DNA from: Sesamum alatum
Taxonomy: Eukaryota > Streptophyta > Magnoliopsida > Lamiales > Pedaliaceae
DNA length: 64,000 nt
Reading direction: 5' to 3'
NCBI GenBank assembly: GCA_034509735.1
Contig: JACGWO010000005.1
Span: 25,476,383-25,540,382 of the forward strand
Shown: piece by piece, positions 59,806 to 64,000 of the stretch
Position numbering within the stretch: position 1 is the first letter of the stretch
How the letters are laid out: every line of letters starts with the position of its first letter
Made by a program: the position numbers and the translations under genes
The notes under the pieces: generated by a model
Told to the model about the DNA's origin: nothing
What the model saw: the letters and a program-made list of their open reading frames with translations, nothing else
Database searches by the model: none

Positions 59806-61828
59806 TGTGACGCCCACAAATTTTTATACTTAATTATGGGGTTAATTGATAATTATTTAAGAAAATTTAGTTAATTAGTAGATATATTATAGATTAAATT
59901 GCGATCATATTAAGACTTGAACGGAGTGAATTGGAGCTTTATATAATATTTGGGAGAAAATTATATTAATTAAGAAATTAGAAAGAACGTAATTGGTATT
60001 TTTTAAAAAATTTAATAAATAATATAAAAAAAATAAAAAAATTCAATCAATTAGAATTCGGGGCCACGTGCTTCCACCCCACCTCATACTTGTGCCTTTT
60101 TAATACTTTTGTTGACACACTCACACACAAACTTTATACATTAACAAAGTTTACACACACAAAGATATTGCAGGTGCGATTAAATCGGTAAGCAGATTTT
60201 AGTTATAAATTATTTATTAATTAATATATTAATTATATTTAATTAGTGCATTTACTAAATGTAGTTTATATTAGTCGATTTAGTGTTTAACTGGAGAATT
60301 TTATGAATTTGAGTATTTATAATTAGTGCCTGGTTAAATGTCTCAATTGAATTAGGGGTATTATAATTAATGGCTTAAACTGCTTAATCTACTAGATTTA
60401 ATAATTTCTATAATTGATTGGCTTAGTTTAATCGGGGTGAAAATTATATTTGAGAATATTATAGAATTATATTTGAAAATGTTATATTTACTAAAAATGA
60501 GTATGTTTTGAGATAGTTAAAATCCAAAATGGTTATTCAGAATGGCAGTTATAATAGGATGAGGGGTTTCATGAAATATTGAGAGATTGGTGAAAAAATA
60601 TATATAATTACTATTTAATATTTTATTTAGAAATTACGATACTTTTGATGTGTTGATTATATGCATTATAACTTATTATAGGATAAGGGGGATAAGGTGA
60701 ATGATTGAGCAACTCCCTACGTACAAGTAGATCGTTGTAAGTCGAGGTAAGTAAATAATTAGTACTATCTATATATGTGTTCTTTCCTTGTGATACTATC
60801 CTTATGAAAGTCTATGATTCGGGCTAGAATTAATCTATTTTGATTTCTATGAGTTATTGGTCATTTGATTTGATTAATGTGGTGAACGTAAAATGACGAA
60901 ATATATTGAAATGTTCTATTGTTGAATGATGTGTTGTTGGTGCTTGCCAATGATAATGTGCTGGTATGGGCTATTACTTGACTAGTTGGCTTACAAAAAT
61001 GGTGATATGTGGAATCGAGGGAGTGATGGAAATTAAATATAATTATGATATGAATACCTCTTGATGTTGTTGAATAGCCTATGTGGCGAAATGAAATGAA
61101 AAGAGCTACGATGCGAAATGGAAAGAGCTATGATGCGAAATGAAAGAGCTTTGATGCGAAACGAGATTGATGAGCCTGTGTGGCGTGCCAAGGGGATTCA
61201 TGTATATGTGTATAATCCATGGTGAGGTTGAGTTGGTGGAGAAAAATACTATATTACCTTTCTGGCAAGCCAACTAGGATAATACGGGTTTGATTGATTG
61301 TCTAATTATGAGATGATTACATGGAGTAATAAAATGAAACGTGTTTGATCAAATTGATTATATTTTATATACGTTGCTTATTTTGTCTTATTGAAACTAT
61401 ATTTGAGGTGCGTGCATAGTTGGTGCCGATTATTTACTTATTGAGTTGCAGGCTCATCCCCCTGCTAATATCTTTCAGGTGTAGATTTTGTTGTGCCTAT
61501 TCACGACAACTAGGTCTACGGTTTGCATTCCAGCCAGGTCAGGCCAGTATGCAGTTTTCTCCTCATCATAAATAGAAATAGAATTCACATTTTGGATTAA
61601 AAGCGAGAATAGTATGTGAACAAATTATAACAGTTCTATTTTGACGTACTAGATATATATGTGATTTTGTGGATGAGATGATAGATATGCTTGTTGTGAT
61701 GATGAGGCTACGTGTAATTATACTCAGCAGGGACTAGATTATGTGCATAATTACATATATAATCAGGGTTTACATTAAGTGTGATATTTAGGGGAGATAT
61801 AGTCGTAGTGCCGTTAGTGGGTGCTACA
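59806..61828 (+). repeat. Solo LTR of the Tekay-like family inside Helitron copy C
   Basis: It starts TGTGACGCCC and ends GGTGCTACA, matching the LTRs at 37252 and 54745 along its length but with more substitutions and small indels, especially in the first 400 bp. No internal sequence or second LTR follows; the Helitron resumes immediately. The flanks (taggt / ggaat) do not form a clean 5-bp duplication. Known mechanism: unequal recombination between LTRs. Confidence 0.85.
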
Positions 61829-64000
61829 GGAATAGCATATTCAACTAAAAAAAATTAATATGCCAAATAATATTTCAACACAATTACTTTATTAGAAGAA
61901 ATCTTAATTATATTAAGAAAGTTTTAATTTACGATGACACATTAAAATTTGAAATAAACTACACATGAATAATGTATAAAATACTAATCTAGACTTATAT
62001 ACATAATGAATAATATAAAAATTTAATTATAAATTAAAATTGATATATGGATATGATATTATTAAATAGAAATTGCTTGTGAAAATTCTACTATTGAGTG
62101 AATCTCTTAATACTTGATTTTTTTAGTATTAGATAATCCTGAATACTGTACTTTTACATCTATTATTTTTTTTATATTAATGAATAGAATAAAAGTATTA
62201 CAACAACAAATGTGACATAAAAAAAAATTAAGTTGTAAAATAATATATTATTGAATAAGAAATAAATTATACCAATCGGTGCATATAAAAATAATATTAA
62301 GAAGTTAAACTAAAAACATATAGCATTAAAAATTGCAATATAAAGCAAAAAAATAATATTTCAAATTTTAGAAGGTAATAAAGCATGTAAATAATACTTT
62401 GACAATATTTAAAAGTTTATAAATATAATTAACATTAGGATCTTACAATACAAAATATTGGTAATATTGTCCAATTGAATTAGATTTTTATAATAATAGT
62501 CGATCAATAATTAGTTTGTAATCATTTAGTGTCAATACATTAAAAATCAAGGACATTCAAAATATATTAAAAGAAAACATATTACATATACAAACATAAT
62601 ATAGCAAAATCAAACAATAACAAAGAGACATAATAAAACCTATGAATAAAAATTAATCAGTTTTATTAAAATGGAATTTCTTCTAAAATGGAATAACGAA
62701 TAAGTATCAAAATTTAATTGCAAATAAAAATTATCAATCTAATTAAATTAGAAGTGCTATTGAAAATTTAAAAAAGAGCTAATTAATTAATTTTATTTCA
62801 ATATTGATAGGCTAAAAACACCATGTTTCCTCCCCCTCCCTGCACCCCCAAGACATTGACATTGAAGAGTATAAATAGTAATATAATAAATAATTTAATT
62901 TAAAACCTTATCTTATTGAATAGTAAATTAACTAACATAAGTGTAGGTCCTAACGAGACATATATAACTATTTTATGCTTTAAAATATACATAAAAGTTG
63001 TTAGGTCCCCTTGTATTATTATACATTTAACGCCCACATAGTATTTTCTTTTGAATATCCAAAGGGAAAGGTGTTATGGAACCAAAATTGCTACTTTTTA
63101 ATATTTAGGGGACCGAAGGTGAAAACCCAAAAATCAATGGACCAAATTGAAGTGGAAAGGACCTAAATTACGGACTGAAAAATGCTATTTCCCATTATGA
63201 AAATAAGAAAAGTCAAATGGTGAGTAAAAATTAACACAATAACAATTAAAAGTGTAAAATCTTAAAATAATTATGTACTAACACATTAGTACAATTACAT
63301 TTTCATATTAAGAAAATTAATAAATTTTGATGATAAATTTAGTACAATAAAATGATAAATAAAAATTGAGTTAATTATGTTGAAATTAAAAAAAATTGAT
63401 AAATAAATAAGAAAATGAAATTAATATATTTTTTCAGTAATAAATTTATAAAATAACTTAAAATTTTAAAAAACATGAGTACTAAAGTGAATAAAAATTG
63501 ATGTATGAATAAATATTATTAAATTGAAATTGCTTTTGAAAATTCAACTATCGAGTGAATCTCTTAAAACTTAATTTTTTTAGTATTAGATAATCCTAAA
63601 TGTGTTACTTTTACATCTATTGTTTTTTTTATAAAGGTGAAAAATAAAAATTTATATAATAATATTTTAAAATTTAGAAGCTAATAAAGCATGTAAATAA
63701 TGATTTGACAATATAAAAAAGTTGATATTGAAATATGATTAACATACATTATAGGATCTTGCAATACACATATTGGTACTATAGTCCAATTTGATTATAG
63801 TTTTATAACAATCGTCAATAAATAATTAGTTTGCAATAGTGTCAATAAATTAAAAATAAATGACATGCAAATATAGTAGTAAAAGAAAACATACAACACA
63901 CACGTACAAAATGTAACAAAATAAAACAAAATTAAACAACAGAAATGAGGCATAATAAAATCTACAAATAAAATTTATCAATTTATTTGATTAAATTGGA
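61829..64000 (+). mobile_element. Helitron copy C, 3' part (runs off the window)
   Basis: It resumes 'ggaatagcatattcaac', matching copy A from about 28000 to about 30170. At the window end roughly 380 bp of the copy A equivalent, including the hairpin terminus, are still missing. It is more similar in arrangement to copy A (two modules) than to copy B. No coding sequence. Confidence 0.75.

Overview
This window is nuclear DNA of a flowering plant, probably a eudicot. It has one intron-containing plant gene and plant-type Ty3/gypsy and Ty1/copia LTR retrotransposons primed by initiator-Met or other tRNAs. It also has hAT- and Mutator-type DNA elements, Helitrons and a truncated LINE. No bacterial or viral gene organisation is present. 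Almost everything outside the one gene is transposon sequence at different stages of decay. All family assignments were made by reading motifs, not by database search.

Layout. (1) 1-12497: a heavily decayed Ty3/gypsy element of the Tat type on the minus strand. Its 5' LTR is at about 11807-12497, followed by gag, protease, RT, RNase H and integrase. The remains of an antisense extra ORF lie at 27-494. The element is interrupted by about 3.7 kb of organelle-like (mitochondrial-looking) DNA at about 1376-5100. A 1,014-bp hAT-type MITE sits inside the integrase at 5763-6776. (2) 13536-23223: the only convincing host gene, a six-exon calcineurin-like metallophosphoesterase on the plus strand. Its fourth intron (7.3 kb) is filled with hAT, MULE-MITE and copia remnants. 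(3) 23500-27089: a 5'-truncated LINE with a perfect 17-bp target duplication just behind the gene, then Mutator-type inverted-repeat elements. (4) 27604-30553: an uninterrupted AT-rich non-autonomous Helitron. (5) 30729-35854: a palindromic MITE, an internally deleted copia fragment, a 13-unit hairpin-forming minisatellite and an LTR-like promoter segment. (6) 35855-59436: a three-level nest. A second Helitron copy is split by a Tekay/Del-like gypsy element with 5-bp target duplication TCCTG. That gypsy is itself split by a nearly complete copia element on the minus strand. (7) 59534-64000: a third Helitron copy, split by a solo LTR of the same gypsy family and running off the window end.

The phosphoesterase appears largely intact: all metal-ligand motifs are present and five of the six exons join in frame. 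At the exon 4 acceptor, the expected junction carries an extra base. An AG ten bases downstream restores a 373-residue reading frame. None of the retroelements can encode a full polyprotein. The copia is the youngest by order of nesting; it has three one-base frameshifts and one nonsense codon but keeps its catalytic motifs. The Tekay element has lost catalytic residues in RT, RNase H and integrase, and the Tat element has lost its RT catalytic aspartate.

The observations most worth a second look are: the 18-bp (not 5-bp) direct repeat flanking the copia; Helitron copies that differ in number of internal modules; the GC-rich island in the copia leader; the hairpin minisatellite at 32.4-32.9 kb; the organelle-like insert; and the exon 4 acceptor shift in the phosphoesterase gene. 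I found no new gene system such as a novel operon or defence locus.
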